From: Rubrobacter sp.
GTDB taxonomy: Bacteria > Actinomycetota > Rubrobacteria > Rubrobacterales > Rubrobacteraceae
Length of the DNA: 30,395 bases
Assembly (NCBI GenBank): GCA_016781725.1
Contig: JADDPU010000349.1
Coordinates: 1-30,395, forward strand
Direction: 5' to 3'
The position numbers were made by a program, and so were the translations under genes. Within the stretch, counting starts at the first letter, position 1; every line of letters begins with the position of its first letter. The notes under the pieces were generated by a model, which made no database searches, was not told the DNA's origin, and was given only the letters and a program-made list of their open reading frames with translations. Shown here in pieces: positions 19,228 through 26,371 of the stretch.

Positions 19228-19267
19228 TGCTTACGGGGAATTTGGCACTAGAAAGGGGGACCGTGTC

Positions 19268-19531
19268 TTGGCCTACGTCATAACCGAAGCGTGTATCGGG
19301 ACGAAGAACACGGCTTGCGTGGGAGTGTGTCCGGTAGACTGCATCTACGACGCCGGTGACCAGTTTGTGATCAACCCCGCCGAGTGCATCGACTGCTCTA
19401 TGTGCATGCCCGAGTGCCCGGTGGAGGCCATCTACCCCGGCGACGAGGTCCCCGAGGACATGCAGCACTCCATAACCAGGGCCGCGGAGTTCGACTACTC
19501 GACTACCGCGCCGGGCGTCGAACTCAATTAG
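19268..19531 (+). CDS. fdxA: Seven-iron (3Fe-4S/4Fe-4S) ferredoxin
   Basis: This is a small soluble electron carrier of 87 residues. The N-terminus AYVITEACIGTKNTACVGV is typical of 7Fe ferredoxins, with CPVDC following and a second set CIDCSMCMPECPVEAI. The first set, spaced CX7CX3CP, fits the 3Fe-4S type. The protein is strongly acidic, with about 15 Asp/Glu against one Lys and one Arg. I chose TTG 19268 because AGGGGG lies about 8 bases upstream and the sequence then matches family N-termini. The frame is open back to 19127 without resemblance. It is divergent from nuoA and 28 bases upstream of the NuoF/RnfC-like gene. Confidence 0.93.
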   Translation: MAYVITEACIGTKNTACVGVCPVDCIYDAGDQFVINPAECIDCSMCMPECPVEAIYPGDEVPEDMQHSITRAAEFDYSTTAPGVELN

Positions 19532-19559
19532 CCGGACGACCCTCTAGGGACGGGAGATC

Positions 19560-20720
19560 ATGGCCGAGATAAAGCAGCGCAGCCTCGAAGAGGTGAAGGC
19601 CTTGAGCGTCGAGGAGGCCGTGGAGATCATGCGCCAGGCCGGCATCGTCGGCGCCGGCGGCGGCGGTTTCCCTACCTACTTCAAGTACAAGTCTCCCCTG
19701 CCGCACCTGCTCGTCAACGCCACCGAGAGCGAACCCGGTTACTGGGGAGACAAGCTGCTGCACAAAGAGCACCTCGAGGAGTTCCTCCAGGTTTTCGAAG
19801 CCTTGAAGACGATCTTCGGGTTCGAGCAGATCTCCATGTGCGTTCACGAGAAGGATAGGGAGTGGTTCGCCGAATACGCCGAGCACGCGGACGACGGTGT
19901 TTTCGACATGCGCTACGTGCCGAACACGTACGCCCTGGGTGAGGAGAAAACCCTCGTCAAGCACGCCACCGACACGAAGGTGCCCAGGTTCGTGGACACC
20001 CCAGACGGCATGAGACGCCCTGGGATGCCGCCGGATGTCGGCAAGGTAGTTAACAACTCGGAGACCTTGCTCAACGTCTACAACGCGCTCTTCCTGGGCA
20101 AGCCCCTCACCACCAAGTTCTTCACGCTCTACGGCGAGGAGATAGACATAAAGGTCTACGAGACGCCGATAGGGGCCTCGGTGAGCGAGGTTCTGAGGAT
20201 CGCGGGCCTCGACGTCGAGAACTCCGACCACCTCTCGGTTCTGGACGGTGGGCCTTACCTGCACGATGTGAGCATCAAGGAGTTGGGGAAAGGCGACGCC
20301 TACGTGCGGCGGATGACCAACGCCCTCTTCTTGATCCCCAGGGGCAAGCAAGGCAAGGAGTACGCCGGTATAGAGACAGATCCCCCCGAAGAAGGCATAG
20401 TCTCCCTGGTCGGCGAGATCTCGGGCGTGAACCTGCCCCTGGGCGGCGGTCTGTTGAACCCGGCCACGCCGCTCGTCTCCGAGGGCGACGAGGTGGAGTA
20501 CGGGCAGAAGATAGGGGAGCCCGTCGACGAGGGCTTCTCCATCGGCGTCTGGGCGAGCGTGGGGGGCGAGATCTCCTCCATAGAGAACGACATCGTAGCC
20601 ATCTCCGGCGGCGCGATACCCCAGGAGGAGGCCGAAGCCGAGGCCGAGCCCACCATGGCCGGCGGCGCGTCACCCAGGGGAGAGGCCGAACCCTTCCAGG
20701 AGGCAGACTCTAGCGGGTAA
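19560..20720 (+). CDS. NuoF/RnfC-like 51-kDa-fold flavoprotein without Fe-S site
   Basis: The 386-residue product has the FMN/NADH-binding fold shared by NuoF, RnfC and PduS. The Gly-rich loop GIVGAGGGGFPT is at 28-39, LVNATESEPG at 51-60, ALGEEKTLV at 125-133, and NNSETLLNVYNAL at 165-177. An SLBB-like domain follows (about 190-245). A barrel-sandwich hybrid-like segment lies at about 300-345 (EGDEVEYGQKIGEPVD, VWASVGGEI), ahead of an acidic tail. Only one cysteine (C94) is present, so there is no Fe-S cluster, unlike NuoF, RnfC or PduS. RnfC has its sandwich domain at the N-terminus. The start is ATG 19560 with GGGAG upstream. An NAD(P)H:ferredoxin role is inferred from its neighbours, not shown. 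Confidence 0.8.
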   Translation: MAEIKQRSLEEVKALSVEEAVEIMRQAGIVGAGGGGFPTYFKYKSPLPHLLVNATESEPGYWGDKLLHKEHLEEFLQVFEALKTIFGFEQISMCVHEKDREWFAEYAEHADDGVFDMRYVPNTYALGEEKTLVKHATDTKVPRFVDTPDGMRRPGMPPDVGKVVNNSETLLNVYNALFLGKPLTTKFFTLYGEEIDIKVYETPIGASVSEVLRIAGLDVENSDHLSVLDGGPYLHDVSIKELGKGDAYVRRMTNALFLIPRGKQGKEYAGIETDPPEEGIVSLVGEISGVNLPLGGGLLNPATPLVSEGDEVEYGQKIGEPVDEGFSIGVWASVGGEISSIENDIVAISGGAIPQEEAEAEAEPTMAGGASPRGEAEPFQEADSSG

Positions 20721-20732
20721 AGCCTGTCGATC

Positions 20733-21581
20733 CTACCTTGTTGTGGCAGACGTGATCCCGGCTTCGAAGAACTCTTCGAGCGCCTTCGAGACCTCTTCGG
20801 GGCTGTCCTCCATCGCGAAGTGGCCGGTTTCGGGCAGTATGCGCAGGTCGGAGTTCGGGATGGTCTCGTGCAGCCGCTCGGCGATGGACGGGGGTAGCCA
20901 GGCGTCGTGCTCGCCCCAGACGATGCGGACGGGAACCTCGACGGAGCCGAGCAGCGGCTCGAAGGCCGCGGTATCGTCCTCGTCGAGTTGGGCGTCCTTC
21001 TGTAGGTAGAGCCTTTGGCCGAAAGTGCCGCTCCACTGCTCCAGGTACGCGGCGAGCGCGTCATCGCCCATCGGCCTGTGGGTGGCGGAGCGCAGGTGCG
21101 CGGCCACGATAGCCTCGAAGATATCGGTCGGCATCGTCTCGTAGACGTCGAGGTGCGCTTTGACGTGCCGGGTTGCGGGTGTGATCCAGGGTCCTAGCGC
21201 TACCGCGTCGACCAGGGCGATGCGGCTGAAAGGTGTCTTCTCGATGAGGTGGGCCCGCAGCGCGACCGCGCCGCCGATATCGTGGCCGGCTACGGCTGGG
21301 GCTTGCAGGCTAAGGCTCTCTACCAGCTCCGCCAGCAGTCGGGCCTGGGCTGCGATGGAGAGGTCCAGCCCCTCGCGCCGCTCCGACTCGCCGAAGCCGA
21401 GCAGGTCGAAGACGTAGACCGTAAAGCGGTCGGCGAGCATCGAGGCCACGTTGCGCCAGGCGAACGAGCGGCCCGGCGTCCCGTGCACCAGGATAACCGG
21501 CGGCCCGTAGCCGAGGGCGTCGTAGGCGATCTCGCCCCCCGAGAGGTCGGCCCGTCTCCTCAGGTTCCAGCCGGGTGGCAC
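20733..21581 (-). CDS. Alpha/beta hydrolase with Asp nucleophile (epoxide hydrolase/dehalogenase type)
   Basis: The 282-residue product has the alpha/beta hydrolase layout. The oxyanion motif is HGTPG at 33-37, the nucleophile elbow GHDIGG has D101, the acid is probably D226 (WGEHDAWLP), and the base is H254 (ETGHFAMED). An Asp in the elbow, instead of Ser, is typical of epoxide hydrolases and haloalkane/haloacetate dehalogenases. The substrate is unknown. The start is GTG 21581, sharing one base with the stop of the M20 peptidase gene (TAGTG), so the two are probably co-translated. It converges with the NuoF/RnfC-like gene, 12 bases apart, with no clear terminator between. Confidence 0.85.
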   Translation of the reverse strand: MPPGWNLRRRADLSGGEIAYDALGYGPPVILVHGTPGRSFAWRNVASMLADRFTVYVFDLLGFGESERREGLDLSIAAQARLLAELVESLSLQAPAVAGHDIGGAVALRAHLIEKTPFSRIALVDAVALGPWITPATRHVKAHLDVYETMPTDIFEAIVAAHLRSATHRPMGDDALAAYLEQWSGTFGQRLYLQKDAQLDEDDTAAFEPLLGSVEVPVRIVWGEHDAWLPPSIAERLHETIPNSDLRILPETGHFAMEDSPEEVSKALEEFFEAGITSATTR

Positions 21582-22702
21582 TAGCCCGTCTCGCCGTTGC
21601 GGCCGACGATCTGGACGAACTGGACGATCATCCGCCGGTAGGTCTCGAGCGAGGAGGTGACTACGTACTCGTTGGGGCCGTGGTGGCCGCCGCCCACGGG
21701 GCCGAACTCTACCCCTGGCACGCCGGCCCGCTGGAAGTAGACGACGTCGCTCGCGCCGTGGCGCCCGACGCCGACCGGGTTGCCCTGGAAGTTGCGCGCG
21801 GCGACCTCGCGGAGCGCCTTGACGTAGGGGTTCTTGCGCGAGACGTAGGTAGGTTCGCGGTAGAAGAGGACCTCGACCTCGGCCGGCAGGTCGATCGAGC
21901 GGATCTGGCGCACGATCTCCTTCGGGTCCTGGTTGGGGAGGTAGCGGATGTCCAGGTCGTAGGTGCAGCGGTCGGGGACGCGGTTTAGGACGTCGCCGCC
22001 GATGATGCGCGCCAGGTTCACGCTAGGGTACGGGAACAGGTCGCTCCTCTGGCCGGCGAACGGCAGGTCGACGACGCGCCGGTAGTGCTCGTAGGCCAGG
22101 AGCGCCGCGTTCTTGCCGAGCCAGGGCTGGGAGCCGTGGGCGCTCTTCCCCCTGAGGGTCACGCGGAGATCCAGGACCCCCTTCGCCTGCGTGCCGATGT
22201 GGAAGTCCGTGGGCTCGCCGGTGATCAAAAAGTCCCCGACGTGGCCGTTGGCGATGAGGAGCTCCGCGCCAGTTCGCCAGCCGTGCTCGTCCTCCTCGTC
22301 GGGCACGACCAGCAACTCCACGGTGGCCTCACAGCCAAGGGCCTTGAGGTCCTCGATGGCGTACATCATCGCCGCGAGGGCGCCCTTCATGTCGTAGACG
22401 CCGCGGCCGTAGAGCTCGTCAGCCTCCTCGCGCGGCTCGAACTGCGACTCTTCCCCCGGCACCACGTCCACGTGGCCGTGCAGGAGAATCTTTGGCTCCC
22501 CCGAGCCTACCCGCACCACGAGCGCCGTCATCTCGCCCCTGGGGCCTGCGCCGTGATAGCGGGTAGTCTCCACGCCTCGCGCCCCGAACCAGCCGTTGAT
22601 AAAGTCCATAGCCGACTGGGCCGCGACAGGCGTGTAGGACCTGTAGCGCACGAGCTGGCGCGTCAGCGCGAAGACTTCGGTGCTTTCGGTGGTTACCGCC
22701 AG
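21581..22702 (-). CDS. M20 family metallopeptidase (ArgE/DapE/carboxypeptidase type), probable CTG start
   Basis: M20 enzymes are two-zinc amidohydrolases of amino-acid or peptide substrates. Metal and catalytic motifs are visible: LLHGHVDVVP, GRGVYDMKGALAAM, VVPDEEDEHGW (the Glu pair), TGEPTDFHIG, and a C-terminal GHHGPNEYV. The dimerisation-domain motif is KGKSAHGS-like (RGKSAHGS). The first ordinary start is GTG 22651, but that falls inside the conserved N-terminal helix. In-frame codons back to CTG 22702 encode a normal M20 helix (ESTEVFALTRQLVRYRSYTP). GGAGGGG lies 5 bases upstream of that CTG, with an in-frame TAG just before it. Substrate unknown. Confidence 0.85.
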   Translation of the reverse strand: MAVTTESTEVFALTRQLVRYRSYTPVAAQSAMDFINGWFGARGVETTRYHGAGPRGEMTALVVRVGSGEPKILLHGHVDVVPGEESQFEPREEADELYGRGVYDMKGALAAMMYAIEDLKALGCEATVELLVVPDEEDEHGWRTGAELLIANGHVGDFLITGEPTDFHIGTQAKGVLDLRVTLRGKSAHGSQPWLGKNAALLAYEHYRRVVDLPFAGQRSDLFPYPSVNLARIIGGDVLNRVPDRCTYDLDIRYLPNQDPKEIVRQIRSIDLPAEVEVLFYREPTYVSRKNPYVKALREVAARNFQGNPVGVGRHGASDVVYFQRAGVPGVEFGPVGGGHHGPNEYVVTSSLETYRRMIVQFVQIVGRNGETG

Positions 22703-22817
22703 ACCTACCCCTCCGATATCCTACGGCTCGCGATCTGTCTCCAGAGACGCATATTCTAAGGGTTGAATGGACTCTCTGCCGGACGCGGTTGGCCGGCCGC
22801 GAGACCTCCGGGCGCGC

Positions 22818-24107
22818 TCAGGAGGCGACAGGCGTCTCGGCCTCGAAGGCGACGGTGGCGCCGAGCCTTGTGAGCTTCTCTTCGAAGTTCTCGTAGCCGC
22901 GCAGGATGTGTTTCGCGCCGTCCACGACGGTGGTGCCCTCGGCCACCAGGCCCGCCATAACGAGGGCGGCCCCGCCGCGAAGGTCGGGCGAGTGCACTAT
23001 GGCCCCGGAGAGCCTGCGCGGGCCGCGGATCAGCGCCCGGTGCCCCCCGAAGAGGTCTATCCCGGCGTCGAGCCGGTTCAACTCCTCGGCGACCTGGAGC
23101 CTGTTCTCATAGACGTTCTCGGTTATGATGCCGGCCCCGGAACTCTGGGTGAGCAGCACCATCATCTGGGCCTGCAGGTCGGTGGCGAAGCCGGGGAAGG
23201 GGAGGGTCGAGACGTCCACGCCACAGAGCGCGGAAGGGTCCTCGACCCGCACCCGGATGCCCGGGGACCCGGGGGTGGTTGCCACCTCGACGCCCATCGC
23301 CCGCAGCTTCTCGAGCTCCATCTTCAGGTGCTCGGGGACGGCGTTCGTAACCGTAACGTCGCCGCCGGTGGTGGCGGCTGCCATGAGGAAGGTGCCTGCC
23401 TCGATGCGGTCTGGCATCACTGTCCACTCTGTGGGGCGCAGCTCCTCGACGCCCTCGATCACGATGCGCCCCGTGCCGGCGCCCATCACGCGCGCCCCCA
23501 TCGAGTTCAAAAAGTCCGCCAGGGCTACGATCTCGGGCTCGCGCGCGCCGTTCTCGACGATGGTGATCCCTTCCGCGAGCACGGCGGCCATCATGACGTT
23601 CTCGGTGGCGCCGACGCTCGGGTACTCGAAGGTGATCGCGGTCCCGCGCAGCCCGTCGGGCGCCGCCGCCTTGATGAAGCCGTGGTCGAGCTCGATGTCG
23701 GCCCCGAGCTTGCGCAACCCGTCCACGTGGAAGTTGAACTTCCTCAAGCCCAGGTTGCAGCCGCCGGGCGCGGAGACCTCGGCCTCGCCGAAGCGGGCGA
23801 CGAGCGGCCCTAGGACGACGAGGCTCGCCCGCATCTGGCGTACGAGCTCGTAGGGGGCAGTGTAGGACTCTACCCGGCGGGCGTCTATCTCGAGCGTGCT
23901 ACCCGAGAACGACGTCCCCACCCCGAGCTCGTCCAGGAGGGCGAGCATGGTGTTCATGTCCTTTATGCGCGGGACGTCGCGCAGGACCGTCTTTCCCGGC
24001 GCCAGCAGCGCCGCCGCCACGAACTTCAGGGCAGCGTTCTTGGCCCCGGAAGCCCTGACTTCCCCATAAAGACGCTTACCACCCTCGACGTAGAATCTCT
24101 CGGTCAC
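22818..24107 (-). CDS. murA: UDP-N-acetylglucosamine 1-carboxyvinyltransferase (MurA-type)
   Basis: MurA performs the first committed step of peptidoglycan synthesis by adding enolpyruvate to UDP-GlcNAc. The 429-residue product is full length, with GAKNAALK near residue 21, the active-site cysteine C117 (APGGCNLG), PSVGATENVMMAA, MPDRIEAGTFLMAA, TDLQAQMMVLL and DLRGGAALVMAG. The loop after the cysteine reads GLRKFNFHVDGL, where most MurA proteins have a GxRPVDLH sequence; the Arg and His are kept. The start is GTG 24107 with GGAGGA about 4 bases upstream. Position after atpC resembles other Gram-positive genomes. Confidence 0.93.
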   Translation of the reverse strand: MTERFYVEGGKRLYGEVRASGAKNAALKFVAAALLAPGKTVLRDVPRIKDMNTMLALLDELGVGTSFSGSTLEIDARRVESYTAPYELVRQMRASLVVLGPLVARFGEAEVSAPGGCNLGLRKFNFHVDGLRKLGADIELDHGFIKAAAPDGLRGTAITFEYPSVGATENVMMAAVLAEGITIVENGAREPEIVALADFLNSMGARVMGAGTGRIVIEGVEELRPTEWTVMPDRIEAGTFLMAAATTGGDVTVTNAVPEHLKMELEKLRAMGVEVATTPGSPGIRVRVEDPSALCGVDVSTLPFPGFATDLQAQMMVLLTQSSGAGIITENVYENRLQVAEELNRLDAGIDLFGGHRALIRGPRRLSGAIVHSPDLRGGAALVMAGLVAEGTTVVDGAKHILRGYENFEEKLTRLGATVAFEAETPVAS

Positions 24108-24180
24108 GGGTCCTCCCCCGGTATGCGCTCGCTCGCCGGCCCGCCTATCCGGACTCGTAGTATCACTATGCCCGCCGAAG

Positions 24181-24217
24181 GTTACGCAACGGTAACACGC
24201 GGATAACGTCTGCGTTA
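24181..24217. other. Tandem inverted repeats between atpC and murA
   Basis: GTTAC (24181-24185) pairs with GTAAC (24192-24196), and TAACG (24204-24208) pairs with CGTTA (24213-24217). Both share the GTAAC/CGTTA core. They lie in the 141-base gap between the ATP synthase operon and murA. No U-run follows, so they look more like operator sites, or a weak hairpin, than a terminator. Confidence 0.35.
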
Positions 24218-24248
24218 CGGCCGGTGAGACCGCTCCCAGGGGACGATT

Positions 24249-24695
24249 CTAGCTCGATTGGTACTTGCGCGCCAGACGTACGAAGTTCTCTCCCGTCTTG
24301 CGCCGGCGCTCTATCTCCGCACGAACCCTATCACGGTCTTCGGCGTCCTCCGGGACCTCGGAGAACTCCCGCTCGGCCTCCTCGACCCGGTCTGCCGCCT
24401 CGTCCACGTCTATCTCGTCAGGGGTTACCGCCTCCTCGACCAGAACCTGGACCAGGTTTTCGGAGACCTTGAAGAAGCCGTCGGAGGTGGCGTAGACGTG
24501 CTGCTCCTCGCCCTCCCTGATCCTGACCTCCCCGGCCTCGACGGTGGAGACGAGCGGGGCGTGGTCGACCATCACCCCGAGGTCGCCGTCCGCGATGCGG
24601 GCGACGACGAGGTCCGCCTCGCCGTCGTAGACGATCTCCTCCGGCGTGATGACCCGGCAGAAGAGCTGCCGGCCCCCGCCCCGCTCCTCCGCCAA
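24249..24695 (-). CDS. atpC: ATP synthase epsilon subunit
   Basis: Epsilon is part of the central stalk and can inhibit ATP hydrolysis. The 148-residue product has the N-terminal beta-domain (CRVITPEEIVYDGEADLVV, DGDLGVMVDHAPLVSTVEAG) and a C-terminal helical domain rich in Glu and Arg. The start is TTG 24695, one base after the atpD stop, with GGGGGAGG 9 bases upstream. It is the last gene of the atp operon. Confidence 0.95.
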   Translation of the reverse strand: MAEERGGGRQLFCRVITPEEIVYDGEADLVVARIADGDLGVMVDHAPLVSTVEAGEVRIREGEEQHVYATSDGFFKVSENLVQVLVEEAVTPDEIDVDEAADRVEEAEREFSEVPEDAEDRDRVRAEIERRRKTGENFVRLARKYQSS

Positions 24696-24696
24696 G

Positions 24697-26343
24697 CTAG
24701 CCTACCTCCCCCGACTCGCCGGCCTGCCCGGTGGCGGAGGGAACCTCATCCTGCTCGGGTGTCCCCGTCCGCTCGCTCTCCGCTTCGGCCGGGGTCTCCT
24801 CCTCCTCACCGCTGATCTGGCGCGCCTTCTCGACGGCCTCGTCGATATTGCCCACGAGGTAGAAGGCCTGCTCGGGCAGGTCGTCGTGCTTGCCCTCGAC
24901 GACTTCCTTGAAGGACCGGATCGTCTCGTCGAGCTCCACGAACTTGCCCTCGAGGCCAGTGAACTGCTCGGCGACGAAGAAGGGCTGGGAGAGGAAGCGC
25001 TGGATGCGGCGCGCCCGCCCGACTATGACCTTGTCCTCCTCGGACAATTCGTCGATGCCGAGGATGGCGATGATGTCCTGCAGCTCCTTGTAGCGCTGGA
25101 GGATGTTCTTGACCTGCTGGGCCACCTCGTAGTGCTCCTCGCCCACGATAGAAGGGTCGAGCATCGTCGAGGACGAGGTCAGCGGGTCGACCGCAGGGTA
25201 GATGCCCTGCTCGGCGAGCCCGCGGGAGAGCTCGACCGTCGAGTCGAGGTGGGCGAAGACCGTGAAGGGGGCTGGGTCAGTAAAGTCGTCAGCCGGCACG
25301 TAGACCGCCTGGAAGGAGGTGATCGAGCCGTTCTTGGTCGAGGTGATCCTCTCCTGCAGGGCTCCCATCTCTGTGCCCAAAGTGGGCTGGTAGCCGACCT
25401 CCGAGGGCATCCGGCCCATAAGCGCCGAGACCTCGTTGCCCGACTGGACGAAGCGGAAGATGTTGTCCACGAAGAAGAGCACGTCCTGCCCTTGGGCCTC
25501 GCGGAAGTACTCGGCCATGGTGACGCCTGTCAGCGCCACCCTGAAGCGGGCGCCCGGCGGCTCGTTCATCTGGCCGAAGACCATGGACATGTTCTGGAGG
25601 ACGCCGGCCTCCTCCATCTCGCCGTAGAGGTCGTTGCCCTCGCGGGTCCGCTCGCCAACGCCGGCGAAAACCGAGGTGCCCTGGTACTGGAGGGCTATGT
25701 TGTTTATGAGCTCGGTTATGACGACGGTCTTCCCGACGCCGGCGCCGCCGAAGAGGCCGACCTTCCCGCCCCGCCTCACCGGACACAGGAGGTCTATAAC
25801 CTTGATGCCCGAGATGAACTGCTCCGCCTGCGTGGTGAGGTCCTCGAAGCGCGGGGAGGGGCGGTGGATCGGCCAGTAGTCGTCGGGCTCCTCGATCGGG
25901 CCCTGCTCGTCGACGGGCTTCCCGAGCACGTCCATCACGCGCCCGAGGACGTTCTGGCCGACGGGCACGGCTATGGGGCGTCCCGTATCCGTCGCGCCGA
26001 TGCCGCGTTGGAGGCCGTCCGTCGAGGACATCGCCACCGTGCGGACCATGTCGTCCCCGAGGAGTTGCTGGACCTCGAGGACCAGCTCCGTCTCCTCACC
26101 GTCGACGTTCAGCGGGACGGTGAGGGCGCTGTAGATCTCCGGTATCTCCTCCGCGTTGAAGCGGACATCAACTACCGGCCCCTTGACCTCGACCACGGTC
26201 CCAACGCCGCTGCCGCGGCCATCCGCGCCGTTCCCGGTGGCTGCCTGAGTTCTCTCCGAGCCCCCGTCGGTAGCAGACTCGCCGCCGGTGACATTCTGTA
26301 CCAGGTCCTTGGCCTTATCTATGGCCCCTTCGAACCTCTCCAT
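24697..26343 (-). CDS. atpD: ATP synthase beta subunit with N- and C-terminal extensions
   Basis: Beta holds the catalytic nucleotide sites of F1. Walker A GGAGVGKT lies at 199-206, with GERTREGNDLYGEM and VLFFVDNIFRF following, and IDELSEEDK (the DELSEED loop) further on. The 548-residue product is about 70-80 residues longer than usual. Some 46 extra residues precede the usual start (GVGTVVEVKGPVVDV) and a Glu/Ser/Pro-rich tail of about 40 follows. The start at ATG 26343 is well supported by AGGAG eight bases upstream, so the N-terminal extension is probably real. Confidence 0.97.
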   Translation of the reverse strand: MERFEGAIDKAKDLVQNVTGGESATDGGSERTQAATGNGADGRGSGVGTVVEVKGPVVDVRFNAEEIPEIYSALTVPLNVDGEETELVLEVQQLLGDDMVRTVAMSSTDGLQRGIGATDTGRPIAVPVGQNVLGRVMDVLGKPVDEQGPIEEPDDYWPIHRPSPRFEDLTTQAEQFISGIKVIDLLCPVRRGGKVGLFGGAGVGKTVVITELINNIALQYQGTSVFAGVGERTREGNDLYGEMEEAGVLQNMSMVFGQMNEPPGARFRVALTGVTMAEYFREAQGQDVLFFVDNIFRFVQSGNEVSALMGRMPSEVGYQPTLGTEMGALQERITSTKNGSITSFQAVYVPADDFTDPAPFTVFAHLDSTVELSRGLAEQGIYPAVDPLTSSSTMLDPSIVGEEHYEVAQQVKNILQRYKELQDIIAILGIDELSEEDKVIVGRARRIQRFLSQPFFVAEQFTGLEGKFVELDETIRSFKEVVEGKHDDLPEQAFYLVGNIDEAVEKARQISGEEEETPAEAESERTGTPEQDEVPSATGQAGESGEVG

Positions 26344-26371
26344 AACACAAACTCCTTCTCTGAACTGCGCT

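Noticed and set aside
20721..20732. A bidirectional terminator between the flavoprotein gene and the hydrolase gene
   Set aside because: Only 12 bases separate the convergent stops and I found no hairpin with a U-run around them.
22724..22817. A promoter for the M20 gene (TAGAAT near 22753-22758, minus strand)
   Set aside because: The -10-like sequence has no convincing -35 partner at proper distance, so I did not list it.
24120..24190. A promoter for murA (TTGCGT with TGATAC)
   Set aside because: Both boxes are weak and overlap the inverted repeats, so the match is not better than chance.
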